Source: Thiobacter sp. AK1 (GTDB lineage: Bacteria; Pseudomonadota; Gammaproteobacteria; Burkholderiales; Thiobacteraceae). Taken from it: DNA of 64,000 nt. Positions 30,953 through 40,148 of this stretch are shown here, piece by piece. Where the stretch lies: NCBI RefSeq assembly GCF_039822265.1, contig NZ_JBAJEX010000008.1:37026-101025 (forward strand), read 5' to 3'. The number at the start of each line of letters is the position of its first letter. The first letter of the stretch is position 1. The notes beneath the pieces were generated by a model. That model was not told where the DNA came from and did not search any database. It saw nothing but the letters and a program-made list of their open reading frames with translations. A program made the translations under genes and the position numbers.

Positions 30953-32887
30953 TCAACGCAATCCGAGGATGGTATCGAACAGGATGTTACCGGTCTGGAC
31001 GACCTTGGCTGCGGCCTGGTAGGCCTGCTGGTAGCGCAGGAGATTGGCCGCTTCCTCGTCCAGGTTCACGCCCGACACCTCTTGCTGGGCCTGTTTGGTC
31101 TGGGTGAGCAGCGCCGCCTGGGCCTTGGCGTTGATCTGCACCTCCTGGGAGCGGCTACCCACCGCGCTCACCATCTGACTGTAGGCACCCTGGTAGGTGG
31201 TGGTGTTGCCGGCCAGGAGATTGCGGATCTGCAAGGCGGCGAGTTCCAACGCATTGCGGCCATCGCCGATGCCACCGGTGTTGGGCCCGATGGTGAAGGT
31301 ATCGCCTGCCGCCGGCACGCCGCTGATCTGAACCGTCCAGCCATTGAAGCTGATGGCGCCGCCGGAGGTGTAGCTAAGCCCGGTGGGATTGCCGGTGCCC
31401 ACGCCACTCACGTCGAAAGTGGTGGGGCTGGTGAAGGTGATGGTCACAGGCGCTAGCAGGTTAGGATTCAAAGGCGGCTGACTGGTCGCATCCACCGTGC
31501 CCGGCGTGATGGTGGCGCTGCCGGTGTTGCTCACGGCAGCGCTGGCGCGGATGGGGGCCCCCGCGGCGATGCGGTTGACGTCGTCGATGGCAAGCGAGAT
31601 ATCGCGCGCGCCGTAGCGGCTGGGCAGCACTAGGAAGCTGTCGCCATCGGTCGGGCTGCCCGTCATGGAGAGGGTGAGCCCCGGAATGGCGGTGGCCAGC
31701 GAGCCGGCAGCCACCGTGTTGGTGGTGTGGTTGACCAGGTCTTCCACCACGTAGCTGTTGCTGCCGGCTTGATAGGTGAGGCGGTAGCTGCCGGTGGTGA
31801 GGGCTGCTGCGCCGGCATTGCTGGTGACCAGGCTGGCCGAGAGCACGCCTGTGCCGGTGTTGGCGTCACTGGCTTTCACCGTGGGCGTGGTGCTGGCCAG
31901 CTTGAAGAAATCCCCTCCGAGCGCACCCAGCAGGTCCTGTCCCAGGCGGTGCTGGTTGTTGAAGGTTTCGGCAAGGGTTACCGCCACGCGCCCTAGACCG
32001 TTTTGGGCCGCATCCAGCGCCTCACGCCGGAAGGCGAGCAGCCCCCCCAGCTTGCCGCCGGTGAGATCGAGCTGGTTCAAGGCGATCTGCCCCCCGCCAC
32101 CAGTTTGAAGCACCACGTCGAGATTGTCCGGGTCGAGGGTGGAGCGCACCGCCGCGAGCCGGAAGGGCACATGGCCCACCACCAGGGCCTGACCGTTACC
32201 GATGAAGACGTTGAAGGTGCCATCGTCCTGCTTCACCACGGTGGCGCGTACCCGCTCGTTGAGCTCGGCGATGAGTTGGTCGCGTTGATCCAGCAGATCG
32301 TTAGGCGGCTGGCGGTTGGTGTTCTGGGCGAGCACGATTTTTTCGTTGAGTTGGGCGATTTGAGCGGCATAGGCATTGATCTCGGCGGTCACCCCCTGAA
32401 GCTGGGTATCGACCCCTTCGCGTATGCCCTGGATGCGTTGGTCCATGGCGTTGAAGCGCGCCACCAAGGCCTGGGCGCTGGAGATCAGCAACTGCCGCGC
32501 CGGCACCGAGGCGGGGTCGTTGGCCACCGTCTGCACGCCGGTAAAGAATTGCTGCAGGGCAGGCGATAGGCCCGAGTTGGGATCACCCAGCAGGTTGTCC
32601 AACTGGCGCACCTGGAACGAATAAGTCTCGAAGAAGGCGCTTTGTGCCGTGGTGGCCAGCACCTGGTTGTCGAGGAACTCGTTGTAGATGCGCTTGACCG
32701 TATCCACCTTCGCCCCTTGGCCGAGCCAGCCGGCACCGGTACCGAAGGGCAAGAGCGTCGATTGGCGGATTTCCTGACGGTGGAAACCCGGCGTGTTGAC
32801 ATTGGCGATGTTGTGCTGCGTGGTGACCAGCCCATACTGGGCCACGTTGAGGGCGCGCACGCCGATGTCGATGATGCTGCTGGTCAT
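30953..32887 (-). CDS. flgK: Hook-filament junction protein FlgK (HAP1)
   Basis: A 644-residue protein forming the first junction layer. The N-terminal rod/hook-family motif ALNVAQYGLVTTQHNIANVN and the C-terminal SGVNLDEEAANLLRYQQAYQ are diagnostic. The central 300 residues are Thr/Ser/Gly/Ala-rich, as expected for the surface-exposed D2/D3 domains that vary most. A 79-base gap upstream separates it from flgJ and contains a sigma28-type promoter. Confidence 0.96.
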   Translation of the reverse strand: MTSSIIDIGVRALNVAQYGLVTTQHNIANVNTPGFHRQEIRQSTLLPFGTGAGWLGQGAKVDTVKRIYNEFLDNQVLATTAQSAFFETYSFQVRQLDNLLGDPNSGLSPALQQFFTGVQTVANDPASVPARQLLISSAQALVARFNAMDQRIQGIREGVDTQLQGVTAEINAYAAQIAQLNEKIVLAQNTNRQPPNDLLDQRDQLIAELNERVRATVVKQDDGTFNVFIGNGQALVVGHVPFRLAAVRSTLDPDNLDVVLQTGGGGQIALNQLDLTGGKLGGLLAFRREALDAAQNGLGRVAVTLAETFNNQHRLGQDLLGALGGDFFKLASTTPTVKASDANTGTGVLSASLVTSNAGAAALTTGSYRLTYQAGSNSYVVEDLVNHTTNTVAAGSLATAIPGLTLSMTGSPTDGDSFLVLPSRYGARDISLAIDDVNRIAAGAPIRASAAVSNTGSATITPGTVDATSQPPLNPNLLAPVTITFTSPTTFDVSGVGTGNPTGLSYTSGGAISFNGWTVQISGVPAAGDTFTIGPNTGGIGDGRNALELAALQIRNLLAGNTTTYQGAYSQMVSAVGSRSQEVQINAKAQAALLTQTKQAQQEVSGVNLDEEAANLLRYQQAYQAAAKVVQTGNILFDTILGLR

Positions 32888-32938
32888 GAGTCTGCTCCTG
32901 CCGGCGTGGGAAGGCTATCCAGGCCGGCTCGTTTGCTA

Positions 32939-32965
32939 TTAACGGCGGTGTGATGGTTTTCTTGA
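32939..32965 (-). promoter_or_regulatory. Sigma28 (FliA)-type promoter of flgKL
   Basis: On the minus strand, TCAAGAAA (32958-32965) is followed after 11 bases by GCCGTTAA (32939-32946). The sigma28 consensus TAAAGTTT-N11-GCCGATAA is matched 7/8 in the -10 and in 4 of the first 5 -35 positions. It lies directly after the flgJ stop and gives a leader of roughly 45 bases to flgK. Confidence 0.8.
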
Positions 32966-32966
32966 C

Positions 32967-33893
32967 TCACGCCGCCATCGCCTCCCGGAAGGTCGCGCTG
33001 GCCATCACCCGTGTCAGTTTCGCCGCGTAGGCGGGGTCCGTGGCATAACCTGCTTGCTGCAGGGCCTGAGCGAAGGCCGTGAAATCGGTGACCTGTCGTG
33101 CGGCCCGGAAGCGCTCGGACCGCCCGAGCAGGCGCGCATAGTCGGCGAAGGCCTCCCCATAGGAGTCGTAGGCCCGGAAGCGCGCCAGCTTGCTTTGCGC
33201 CTTGCCGTTCACGTACTCCGTGGTGGGGATGTCCACCGTGGCACCACGCCATTCGCTGCCGGCCTTGATACCAAACAGGTTGTGGCTGGGGCGACCGTCC
33301 GGTAGGCGAATCTCCCGCGCGCCCCAGCCGGATTCCAGGGCCGCTTGGGCTACCAGGAAGGCAGGCGGCACCCCCAGCGCGCGGGCCGCTGCCACTGCGT
33401 GATCCCACACCGCTGAGACGAAGGCCTTGGGGCCTGGCGTCGTGGTGGGCGCCACCGGCATCCCTGCTAGAGGCATCATGTCGCTGCCGGGCATACGGGT
33501 CTTGAGGGGAAGGGCGGATGGCGTGCGCTCAAGATCAATGGGCTTGGTCTTGCGCGCTAGAGGCAGAGGTGTGCGGTCCTGACTCCCGTTTGCGCTGGGC
33601 GCGCCTTGCACCTGGGCGAGTAGCATGTCGGCGATACCCATGCCGCGGCCCGAAGTCGCCAGGCTATGGGCAAGCTGCTGGTCGGCCAACTCGCGATAGA
33701 GGCGGGTGGTGTCGCTATCGAACGGTCCGCCCTGGGGCGCGGTGGCACGCATGCTTTTCAGCAGGATGCCCAAAAACAAACCTTCGAATTCCCGTGCCAC
33801 CGCCGCCAGCGAGCCCGGGCCATCGGCCTTGGCCGCATGGTGCAAACCGGCCAGGGTGCGGGGATCCAGGGCGAGCGCGGCCGCGCCGGACAT
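32967..33893 (-). CDS. flgJ: Rod cap and peptidoglycan hydrolase FlgJ
   Basis: A 308-residue two-domain protein. The N-terminal rod-binding domain (about 1-100) shows AVAREFEGLFLGILLKSMRA; after a Pro-rich linker the C-terminal glucosaminidase domain (about 155-300) shows AQAALESGWG with the catalytic Glu, and HNLFGIKAG. It caps the growing rod and opens the peptidoglycan for it. The start overlaps the flgI stop by one base. This dual-domain form is the beta/gammaproteobacterial type. Confidence 0.95.
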   Translation of the reverse strand: MSGAAALALDPRTLAGLHHAAKADGPGSLAAVAREFEGLFLGILLKSMRATAPQGGPFDSDTTRLYRELADQQLAHSLATSGRGMGIADMLLAQVQGAPSANGSQDRTPLPLARKTKPIDLERTPSALPLKTRMPGSDMMPLAGMPVAPTTTPGPKAFVSAVWDHAVAAARALGVPPAFLVAQAALESGWGAREIRLPDGRPSHNLFGIKAGSEWRGATVDIPTTEYVNGKAQSKLARFRAYDSYGEAFADYARLLGRSERFRAARQVTDFTAFAQALQQAGYATDPAYAAKLTRVMASATFREAMAA

Positions 33894-34999
33894 CAGATGA
33901 TCTCCAGCTCCGCGCGCAGCGCTCCCGCAGCCTTCATGGCCTGTAGAATGGCCAGCAAATCCTGCGGCGTGGCGCCGACGGCATTGAGGGCTTTCACCAC
34001 TTCCGCCAGATTCACGCTGGTGGGAATGGTGATAAGGTTGCCTTTCTCGGGCTTGATTTCGATCTGCGCCTGCTGGGTTACTACGGTCTGACCACCGGAC
34101 AGGGGTCCCGGCTGGCTCACCCTGGGCTCGTTGGTGATGGTTACCGACAGGTTGCCGTGGGCCACCGCGCAGGTATCCACTTGCACTGCCTGGTTCATCA
34201 CCACCGAGCCGGTGCGCGCATTGAGCACGACCTTGGCCGGCGCGTCGCCTGCGATCACGTTGAGGTTTTCCACCTGTGCGAGAAACGCCACCCTTGCGCT
34301 GGGATCACGCGGCGCGCGCACTTGCACCATGCGGCCGTCCAGCGCCACCGCGGTGCCCGCTCCGAAGGCGTTGTTGATCGACTGCACGACCCGGTTGGCG
34401 GTGGTGAAGTCGGTGGAATGCAGCTCGAGCTGAACCGTATCACCCTGGGTCAAGGGGCTGGCCACCGACCGCTCCACGGTGGCACCGGCGGGAATGCGGC
34501 CCGCGCTCAAATGGTTAACCGTCACGCTGGAGCCTGCCGCGGCCGCACCTGCGCCGGCGATGACCACATTGCCTTGGGCGATGGCATAGACTTGGCCATC
34601 CGCGCCCTTGAGGGGCGTCATGAGCAGGGTGCCACCCCGCAGACTCTTGGCGTTGCCCAAGGAAGACACGGTGACGTCGATGGTCTGGCCCGGTTTGGCA
34701 AACGGGGGGAGGCTTGCGGTGACCATCACGGCTGCCACGTTCTTGAGTTGCAGCCCGGTGGCTGCGGCAGGCGGCAGGTTCACACCCAGTTGAGTGAGCA
34801 TGTTGGCAATGCTTTGCACCGTGAACGGTGTTTGGGTGGTTTGGTCGCCGCTACCATCCAGGCCCACCACCAAGCCATAGCCAATGAGCTGGTTGCTGCG
34901 TACACCCTGTACCATGGCCAGGTCCTTGATGCGCTCGGCAGCGACCGGGCCGCTTAAGCAGGCGGCGAAGCACAGCAGGTAAAGCCAGCGCGCTTTCAT
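33893..34999 (-). CDS. flgI: Flagellar P-ring protein FlgI
   Basis: A 368-residue periplasmic protein that polymerises into the P-ring around the rod within the peptidoglycan. A signal peptide (about 21 residues, ending VAA) precedes [20 protein letters not shown], which is canonical, as is [13 protein letters not shown]. FlgA, encoded at 42061-42759, is its assembly chaperone. Length is normal. Confidence 0.97.
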   Translation of the reverse strand: MKARWLYLLCFAACLSGPVAAERIKDLAMVQGVRSNQLIGYGLVVGLDGSGDQTTQTPFTVQSIANMLTQLGVNLPPAAATGLQLKNVAAVMVTASLPPFAKPGQTIDVTVSSLGNAKSLRGGTLLMTPLKGADGQVYAIAQGNVVIAGAGAAAAGSSVTVNHLSAGRIPAGATVERSVASPLTQGDTVQLELHSTDFTTANRVVQSINNAFGAGTAVALDGRMVQVRAPRDPSARVAFLAQVENLNVIAGDAPAKVVLNARTGSVVMNQAVQVDTCAVAHGNLSVTITNEPRVSQPGPLSGGQTVVTQQAQIEIKPEKGNLITIPTSVNLAEVVKALNAVGATPQDLLAILQAMKAAGALRAELEII

Positions 35000-35011
35000 G
35001 TCGTCTCCTCG

Positions 35012-35671
35012 TCAGAAGGGCAGGAAAGTGAGGAAGAAGCGGGCGAGCCAGCCCATGATCTGAGCCTCGTCCACATAGCCGTTGCCCCGGTATTCGATGC
35101 GGGCGTCCGCGACTTGGGTGGAAGATACCGTGTTGCCAAACCCGATGGTGGTGGGATCCACCACGCCGGAGAAGCGAATGTATTCCGTGCCCTGGTTGAT
35201 GCCCAACTGCTTCTCGCCGGACACCAGCAGATTCCCATTGGGTAGCACTTCGATCACCGTCACTGTAATGGTGCCGGTGAAGGTGTCGCTGCTGTTGCTT
35301 TCACCCTTGCCTTCGAACTTGTGGTTGCCGGAGGTGGACAGTTCCATGCCTTGGAAGGACTTGCCCGGCAGTCCGAGGATGGTAGGCACGGTCACGGTAT
35401 TGCTGCTCTGGCGGGAGGCAGCACTGTTGCCCTTCTTGGTGGCGGCGGTCTTCTCGTTGATCTGGATGGTGAGGATGTCCCCCACGTTGCGCGCACGCTT
35501 CATCTCGAACAGGGTAAGCGGCGCATTGGCGTGATAGATGGCACCGTCGGCAGGCGCTGCCACTGGTGGGGGCGCCGGCCGTGCCGTCATCGGTTGATGC
35601 ACGTTGGTGGGCGGCACGGTGGCGCAGGCCGTGAGCAGCAGCGCGGCGAAGGACACGATTAGGCGTGCCAT
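35012..35671 (-). CDS. flgH: Flagellar L-ring lipoprotein FlgH
   Basis: A 219-residue outer-membrane lipoprotein that forms the L-ring. The signal peptide ends in a lipobox LTAC (Cys16). Diagnostic segments are ARNVGDILTIQINEKTAATK and the C-terminal FSGVVDPTTIGFGNTVSSTQ followed by a GNGYVDEAQIMGWLARFF end. It starts 11 bases after flgG and ends 12 bases before flgI. Confidence 0.96.
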   Translation of the reverse strand: MARLIVSFAALLLTACATVPPTNVHQPMTARPAPPPVAAPADGAIYHANAPLTLFEMKRARNVGDILTIQINEKTAATKKGNSAASRQSSNTVTVPTILGLPGKSFQGMELSTSGNHKFEGKGESNSSDTFTGTITVTVIEVLPNGNLLVSGEKQLGINQGTEYIRFSGVVDPTTIGFGNTVSSTQVADARIEYRGNGYVDEAQIMGWLARFFLTFLPF

Positions 35672-35682
35672 GTGGGCCTCCG

Positions 35683-36465
35683 TTACAGCTGGGCCAGACG
35701 TTGGAGCATCTGGTCGGATGCGCTGATCGCGCGGGAGTTGAGCTCGAAGGCGCGCTGAGCCTCGATCATCTTCACCAGTTCCTCGGAGACATTCACGTTG
35801 GAGGTCTCCAGGTAGCCCTGGTTGAGCACACCCAGCCCATTGGTGCCCGGCGTATTGGTAGAGGGCGCGCCGGAGGCGGCGGTTTCCAGATAAAGGTTTT
35901 CGCCCATGCTCTGCAGGCCCGCGGGATTGATGAAGCTCGCCAGTTGCAATTGCCCCACCTGCACCGGGGTGGGGTTGCCCGCCTGCTGTACCGAGATGAT
36001 CCCGTCCGGACTCACGGTGATGCTCAAGGTGTTGGCGGGAATGGTGATGGCGGGCGCCACCGTGTAGCCACTGGCAGTGACCACCTGGCCTTGGCTGTTG
36101 ATCTGGAACGAGCCATCACGGGTGTAGGCGGTGGTGCCATCGGGCAGGGTGATCTGAAAGAAGCCATTGCCATTGATGGCCAGATCCAGAGGGTTGCCGG
36201 TCTGGGTGAGATTGCCTTGGGTGAAGATGCGTTCGGTAGCGATGGGCCGCACACCCGTGCCCAGCTGCAGACCCGATGGAATCTCGGACTGCTGGGACGA
36301 TTTCGCGCCTGGCTGGCGCAGCGTCTGGTAGAGCAGATCCTCGAACACTGCACGGCTGCGTTTGAAGCCCGTGGTGCTCACGTTGGCCAAATTGTTGGCC
36401 ACCACGTCGATGTTCATCTGCTGGGCATCCAGTCCGGTCTTGGCAATCCACAGGGAGCGAATCAT
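35683..36465 (-). CDS. flgG: Distal rod protein FlgG
   Basis: A 260-residue rod protein of canonical length. It begins [20 protein letters not shown] and carries the rod/hook motif [20 protein letters not shown]; the C-terminal helix contains [19 protein letters not shown]. It builds the distal rod that crosses the outer membrane and joins the hook. A 4-base gap separates it from flgF, of which it is a paralogue. Confidence 0.97.
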   Translation of the reverse strand: MIRSLWIAKTGLDAQQMNIDVVANNLANVSTTGFKRSRAVFEDLLYQTLRQPGAKSSQQSEIPSGLQLGTGVRPIATERIFTQGNLTQTGNPLDLAINGNGFFQITLPDGTTAYTRDGSFQINSQGQVVTASGYTVAPAITIPANTLSITVSPDGIISVQQAGNPTPVQVGQLQLASFINPAGLQSMGENLYLETAASGAPSTNTPGTNGLGVLNQGYLETSNVNVSEELVKMIEAQRAFELNSRAISASDQMLQRLAQL

Positions 36466-36469
36466 GGTG

Positions 36470-37213
36470 TCATCCGTTCAGGTTGAGAAGGGCGGCGGCC
36501 TTGGCGGCATTTTGTTCGGCGTTCTGGATCAGCTTCATCTGCAGGTCGAACTGGCGCTGCAGGGAGATCAGATTCACCAGCACTTCCGCCGGATTTACGT
36601 TGCTGGTCTCCAACGCGCCGGTGTGTAGCACCACGCCATCGTCGGCGGGTGCGCGCCCTCCGTTGGCGAGCCGGAACAGACCGTCCTCGCCGCGCACGAG
36701 CTCTGTTTCGGGCGGGTTCACCAGCTTGATGCGGCCCACTTCCGTGATCTGGTTTTTCTGGTTGGTGCCAGGCACGGTGGACAGCGTGCCATCCTTGGCG
36801 ATGGTGAGCTCGGTATCTGGCGGCACTGTGATCGGGCCTGCATCCGACAGCACATTGAAACCATCGCGTGTCTGCAGCACGCCATTGGCATTGAGCTTTA
36901 GGCTGCCATTGCGGGTGTAGGCCTCGCTGCCATCGGGCGCCTGCACCGCAATCCAGCCGCGACCATGGATGGCCACATCCAAGGGGCGGCCGGTGGTATG
37001 CACTACGCCTGGCCGGAAATCCGTGCCCACCGTCGCATCCACGGCATAGGTGCGCGTGGGCAGCAGTGCGCCGACTACCGGTACGGCGCGGAAACTGTCG
37101 AGCTGGGCGCGGAAGCCGCTGGTATTGAGATTGGCCAGGTTGTGGCTGTTGGTGGCCTGCTGCGCCAGCACGTTGCGGGCGCCGGTCATGGCGACGTAAA
37201 TGAGACGGTCCAT
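36470..37213 (-). CDS. flgF: Proximal rod protein FlgF
   Basis: A 247-residue rod protein. It begins [19 protein letters not shown], and has the rod motif [20 protein letters not shown] plus the C-terminal [20 protein letters not shown]. It belongs to the same fold as FlgG and FlgE but is shorter than FlgE. Position between flgE and flgG supports the call. Confidence 0.96.
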   Translation of the reverse strand: MDRLIYVAMTGARNVLAQQATNSHNLANLNTSGFRAQLDSFRAVPVVGALLPTRTYAVDATVGTDFRPGVVHTTGRPLDVAIHGRGWIAVQAPDGSEAYTRNGSLKLNANGVLQTRDGFNVLSDAGPITVPPDTELTIAKDGTLSTVPGTNQKNQITEVGRIKLVNPPETELVRGEDGLFRLANGGRAPADDGVVLHTGALETSNVNPAEVLVNLISLQRQFDLQMKLIQNAEQNAAKAAALLNLNG

Positions 37214-37230
37214 GGCAGGGGTCCCAATCC

Positions 37231-38466
37231 TTAACGCAGGTTCACCAGGGTTTGCAACACCGCGTCCTGGGTCTTGATGGTCTGGGCATTGGCCTGATAC
37301 ACCCGCTGGGCGGTGATCATGTTCACCAGCTCCGCCGTGAGATCCACCGTGGAATCCTCGGTGGCAGAAGACTGGAGCACACCCAGCGCGCCACTGCCCG
37401 GGGCACCCACCAGGGGCTGGCCGGACGTCGCCGTCTCGGCGAACAAGGTGTTGCCCAACGGCTGCAGGCCCTGTGGGTTGGTGAAATTGGCCAGCACGAT
37501 CTGGCCCTGCGCTTTGTTCTGGCCGTTGGAATAGCGAGCCTGGATGATGCCATTGTCGTCGATGGCAAAACCCGTCAGCCGGCCCGAGGTATAGCCGTCC
37601 TGGGTAATGGCGTTCACCGAGAAGGGGCTACCGAACTGGGTGGAGCCGGTGAAATCCAGTTGGAAAGAAAGCGCGGCAGCGCCCGTTCCCAGATCGATCG
37701 CCGGGACATTGGCGGTGACCACCGCGCCGCTCGTCAGCACGCCGGAGGTGTTGTAGCCCAGCGTGGTGATGGGGCTGCCCCCGTTCTGCAACGTGGTGGT
37801 GCCAGAGGGGTTGGTCAGGCTGCTATAGACGGCCCAGGTGTTGCCCGCGGTCTTGCGAAAGTAGAACGTGTAGGTCTGGGCATTCCCCAAGCTATCGTAC
37901 ACCGTCATAGATGTGGAGCTGTTGTAGGTGATGGGGTCGAGGTAGTTGAAGGCCGCCGTGGGCGTGGTCTGGCGTGAATCGAGGTTGACCAGCACGTTGG
38001 CCTTGGCAGTGGGCGAGGGCGCGATGTCTGCCTGAGAGAGCTGCAGGTTCACCAGCGCGCCCGGCAGGATCTGGCCATTGGCATTGGCGGCGTAGCCGGT
38101 GAGATTCTCGCCGGCGGCAGTGACGATGTAGCCGTCCTTGTTTAGTTGGAACTGCCCGTTGCGGGTGTAGAAGATGGTTCCCTGCTGGTCGACGCGGAAG
38201 AAGCCTTTGCCGTTGATGGCGATGTCCAGGGGATTGTTGGTGACGCTGATGTTGCCCTGGGTGAACTGGGTGGCGATGGTGGCCACCTTGGTGCCGATGC
38301 CTGCGGCCAGGCCCGTCGCGCCCGCGAGGGAAGCGGCATAGACATCGGCGAACTGCGCCTGGGAAGCTTTGAAGCCCACGGTGGAGGAGTTGGCCACGTT
38401 GTTGCCAATCACGTCGAGATTCTTGGCGGCGGCATTGAGACCGGATAGACCCTGCTGGAAGCTCAT
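37231..38466 (-). CDS. flgE: Flagellar hook protein FlgE
   Basis: A 411-residue protein that polymerises into the hook. The N-terminus MSFQQGLSGLNAAAKNLDVI leads into VANSSTVGFKASQAQFADVY; the C-terminus has LTAELVNMITAQRVYQANAQ. The variable middle region is Thr/Gly/Asn-rich, as usual for surface domains. It starts 25 bases after flgD, whose product caps the growing hook. Confidence 0.97.
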   Translation of the reverse strand: MSFQQGLSGLNAAAKNLDVIGNNVANSSTVGFKASQAQFADVYAASLAGATGLAAGIGTKVATIATQFTQGNISVTNNPLDIAINGKGFFRVDQQGTIFYTRNGQFQLNKDGYIVTAAGENLTGYAANANGQILPGALVNLQLSQADIAPSPTAKANVLVNLDSRQTTPTAAFNYLDPITYNSSTSMTVYDSLGNAQTYTFYFRKTAGNTWAVYSSLTNPSGTTTLQNGGSPITTLGYNTSGVLTSGAVVTANVPAIDLGTGAAALSFQLDFTGSTQFGSPFSVNAITQDGYTSGRLTGFAIDDNGIIQARYSNGQNKAQGQIVLANFTNPQGLQPLGNTLFAETATSGQPLVGAPGSGALGVLQSSATEDSTVDLTAELVNMITAQRVYQANAQTIKTQDAVLQTLVNLR

Positions 38467-38491
38467 TGCATTCTCCTTTCGCTGGCTGGCC

Positions 38492-39145
38492 TTACATGAC
38501 CTGTTTGATCTGGGACAGCGTCACTGCGCCCAGATCGAGAAGATTCAGTTCCACCTGCCCGCGGTTCAGGCTCACGCTGGCCACGGTGCCATGGGACAGC
38601 GGCGTGACTGTTACGACCTGGCCATTGGCACGTGCCTTAACCTCGAAGCGATAGGTGCCGCTGGCGGCGGGTTGCCCGTCATCGCGCACACCATCCCACT
38701 GAAACACGTTCACGCCGGCTGGCTGCGCGCCCAGGTTGGCGCTATGGACCAACTGACCGGCGGCGTCCTTGATCACCACCAGCACCTGATCGGCGGGGGC
38801 CGAAAGCTCGAAGCCTGCCAGCCCCACACCATCGCGCAGCAACAGCGTGCTCCCCTCGGTGAGCACGCCGCGGCCGATCATGCCGGCGGCTTGCAGGGAC
38901 TGCGCCTGAGTGAGCGCACCCGCGATGCTTTGCACCAGGTCCGCCAGCTTGTTGATGCCGGTGACGGTGGAAAGTTGTGCCATCTGGCTCGTCACCTGGG
39001 CGTTGTCCAAGGGGTTCAAGGGGTCTTGGTTCTTCATCTGCGCCACTAGCAGCTTGAGAAAGCGATCTTCGCTGGCGGCCACGGCATCGGCTGAGCGCGC
39101 AGTCTGGCTGCTGCTGGCGGTGACGGGGGAGACGGCGGTGGTCAT
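38492..39145 (-). CDS. flgD: Hook-cap scaffolding protein FlgD
   Basis: A 217-residue protein that caps the growing hook and is lost on completion. The N-terminal region has FLKLLVAQMKNQDPLNPLDN, the FlgD hallmark, followed by TSQMAQLSTVTGINKLADLV. The C-terminal part contains a FlgD Ig-like/FLN domain (WDGVRDDGQPAASGTYRFEV). Length is normal. Confidence 0.96.
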   Translation of the reverse strand: MTTAVSPVTASSSQTARSADAVAASEDRFLKLLVAQMKNQDPLNPLDNAQVTSQMAQLSTVTGINKLADLVQSIAGALTQAQSLQAAGMIGRGVLTEGSTLLLRDGVGLAGFELSAPADQVLVVIKDAAGQLVHSANLGAQPAGVNVFQWDGVRDDGQPAASGTYRFEVKARANGQVVTVTPLSHGTVASVSLNRGQVELNLLDLGAVTLSQIKQVM

Positions 39146-39158
39146 GGCAGGCGTCCTT

Positions 39159-39572
39159 TCACTGACCCAGGGTCAGCAGCTTGAGCATCATGGCTTTGGT
39201 GGTGTTCATCACATCCACGTTGTTTTGGTACGAGCGAGAGGCGGAGATCATGTTCACCATCTCGTCCACCACGTTCACATTGGGGTAGGTGACGTAACCG
39301 TCCTTGTCCGCTGCGGGATGGCGCGGGTCATACACGCGACGCAGGGGGGAAGGATCGTCCACCACCTCGCGCACCGCCACGCCTAATCCGGCCTGCACGC
39401 TGCCCCCACTCATGGGAATGGCTTCAAATACGACCTGTTTGGCGCGGTAGGGGCCGCCGTTGACGCTGGTGGCGCTCTCGGCGTTGGCCAGATTGCTGGC
39501 CACCACGTTCAGGCGCTGAGACTGGGCGGTCAGCGCGCTGGCGGCAATGTGGAACACGTTGAACAGGGACAT
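39159..39572 (-). CDS. flgC: Proximal rod protein FlgC
   Basis: A 137-residue proximal rod subunit. It begins [20 protein letters not shown] with the rod motif [20 protein letters not shown] and ends [20 protein letters not shown]. It starts 16 bases after flgB. Length is canonical. Confidence 0.96.
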   Translation of the reverse strand: MSLFNVFHIAASALTAQSQRLNVVASNLANAESATSVNGGPYRAKQVVFEAIPMSGGSVQAGLGVAVREVVDDPSPLRRVYDPRHPAADKDGYVTYPNVNVVDEMVNMISASRSYQNNVDVMNTTKAMMLKLLTLGQ

Positions 39573-39588
39573 GATGGGTCCTCCTGGG

Positions 39589-39996
39589 TTACTGGGTGCG
39601 CAGCGCCGCTTTCATGTGCTGGATCTGAGTGTTGAGCACGCGCACGATGGCTTCATAGCGCAGTGCGTTCTCGGCGAACTGGGCGCGCTCCCGGTCCATG
39701 TCCACGGTGTTGCCGTCGATATTGCCTTGGACGTCACTGCGGTAGCGCACCTGGGCGCCCAAAGGGTTGGCGCTGTTGCCAGGTAGATGGCGCGGATGTG
39801 TAGTGACCAGGCTGCCGGCTGCAGCACCGCCGTCTATGACCCGCTTCAACTCCGCCGCGAAGTCGATGTCCATGGCCTTGTAGTGGGGTGTGTCGGCGTT
39901 GGCGATATTGGAGGCCAAAAGCTGCTGTCGGAAGCTCGCGAGCTTCAGTGCCGCGGCGTGGCCTTCGAACAGACGATCCAGTTTGTCCACCATCAT
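39589..39996 (-). CDS. flgB: Proximal rod protein FlgB
   Basis: A 135-residue proximal rod subunit and first gene of the flgBCDEFGHIJKL operon. The chosen start ATG 39996 follows AAGGTG by a few bases; a second ATG directly follows, and the frame is open further upstream without a plausible start. Residues include [20 protein letters not shown], the rod-family signature, and [20 protein letters not shown] at the end. A sigma54-type promoter lies about 33 bases upstream. Confidence 0.95.
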   Translation of the reverse strand: MMVDKLDRLFEGHAAALKLASFRQQLLASNIANADTPHYKAMDIDFAAELKRVIDGGAAAGSLVTTHPRHLPGNSANPLGAQVRYRSDVQGNIDGNTVDMDRERAQFAENALRYEAIVRVLNTQIQHMKAALRTQ

Positions 39997-40027
39997 CGCA
40001 CCTTTCCTGATCTGCCGAGGCGTGACT

Positions 40028-40044
40028 AGCAGCAAGCGTGCCAA
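40028..40044 (-). promoter_or_regulatory. Sigma54 (RpoN)-type promoter of the flgB operon
   Basis: On the minus strand, TTGGCACG-CTTG-CTGCT gives the required GG-N10-GC arrangement (GG at 40042-40041, GC at 40030-40029) and matches YTGGCACG-N4-TTGCW with one mismatch in the -12 box. The predicted start would leave a leader of about 22 bases before flgB. Confidence 0.7.
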
Positions 40045-40094
40045 CGCTCGGACGCGGCCAAAACCCCAGAGGAAGAGGTGGTTGCAGCAGGCCA

Positions 40095-40111
40095 CCGGCA
40101 ACACCTGCCGG
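40095..40111. other. Small inverted repeat between the GGDEF gene and flgB
   Basis: CCGGCA and TGCCGG flank a 5-base loop (ACACC). It lies between the stronger hairpin at 40128-40148 and the sigma54-type promoter. Its role is unknown; it might be an RNA hairpin of a read-through transcript or a protein-binding palindrome. Confidence 0.35.
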
Positions 40112-40127
40112 CAGCTTGGTGGGTGCT

Positions 40128-40148
40128 AAGCGGCAAACTTTGCCGCTT
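40128..40148. terminator. Hairpin at the 3' end of the GGDEF gene
   Basis: A perfect 9-bp stem (AAGCGGCAA / TTGCCGCTT) with a 3-base loop begins at the GGDEF gene's stop codon. There is no U-tract on the minus strand, so it may be a weak or Rho-assisted terminator separating this gene from flgB. Confidence 0.5.

Noticed and set aside
30677..31456. A 259-codon plus-strand open frame opposite flgL and flgK
   Set aside because: Antisense shadow of flgL/flgK; it spans the flgK-flgL junction without any promoter or ribosome site.
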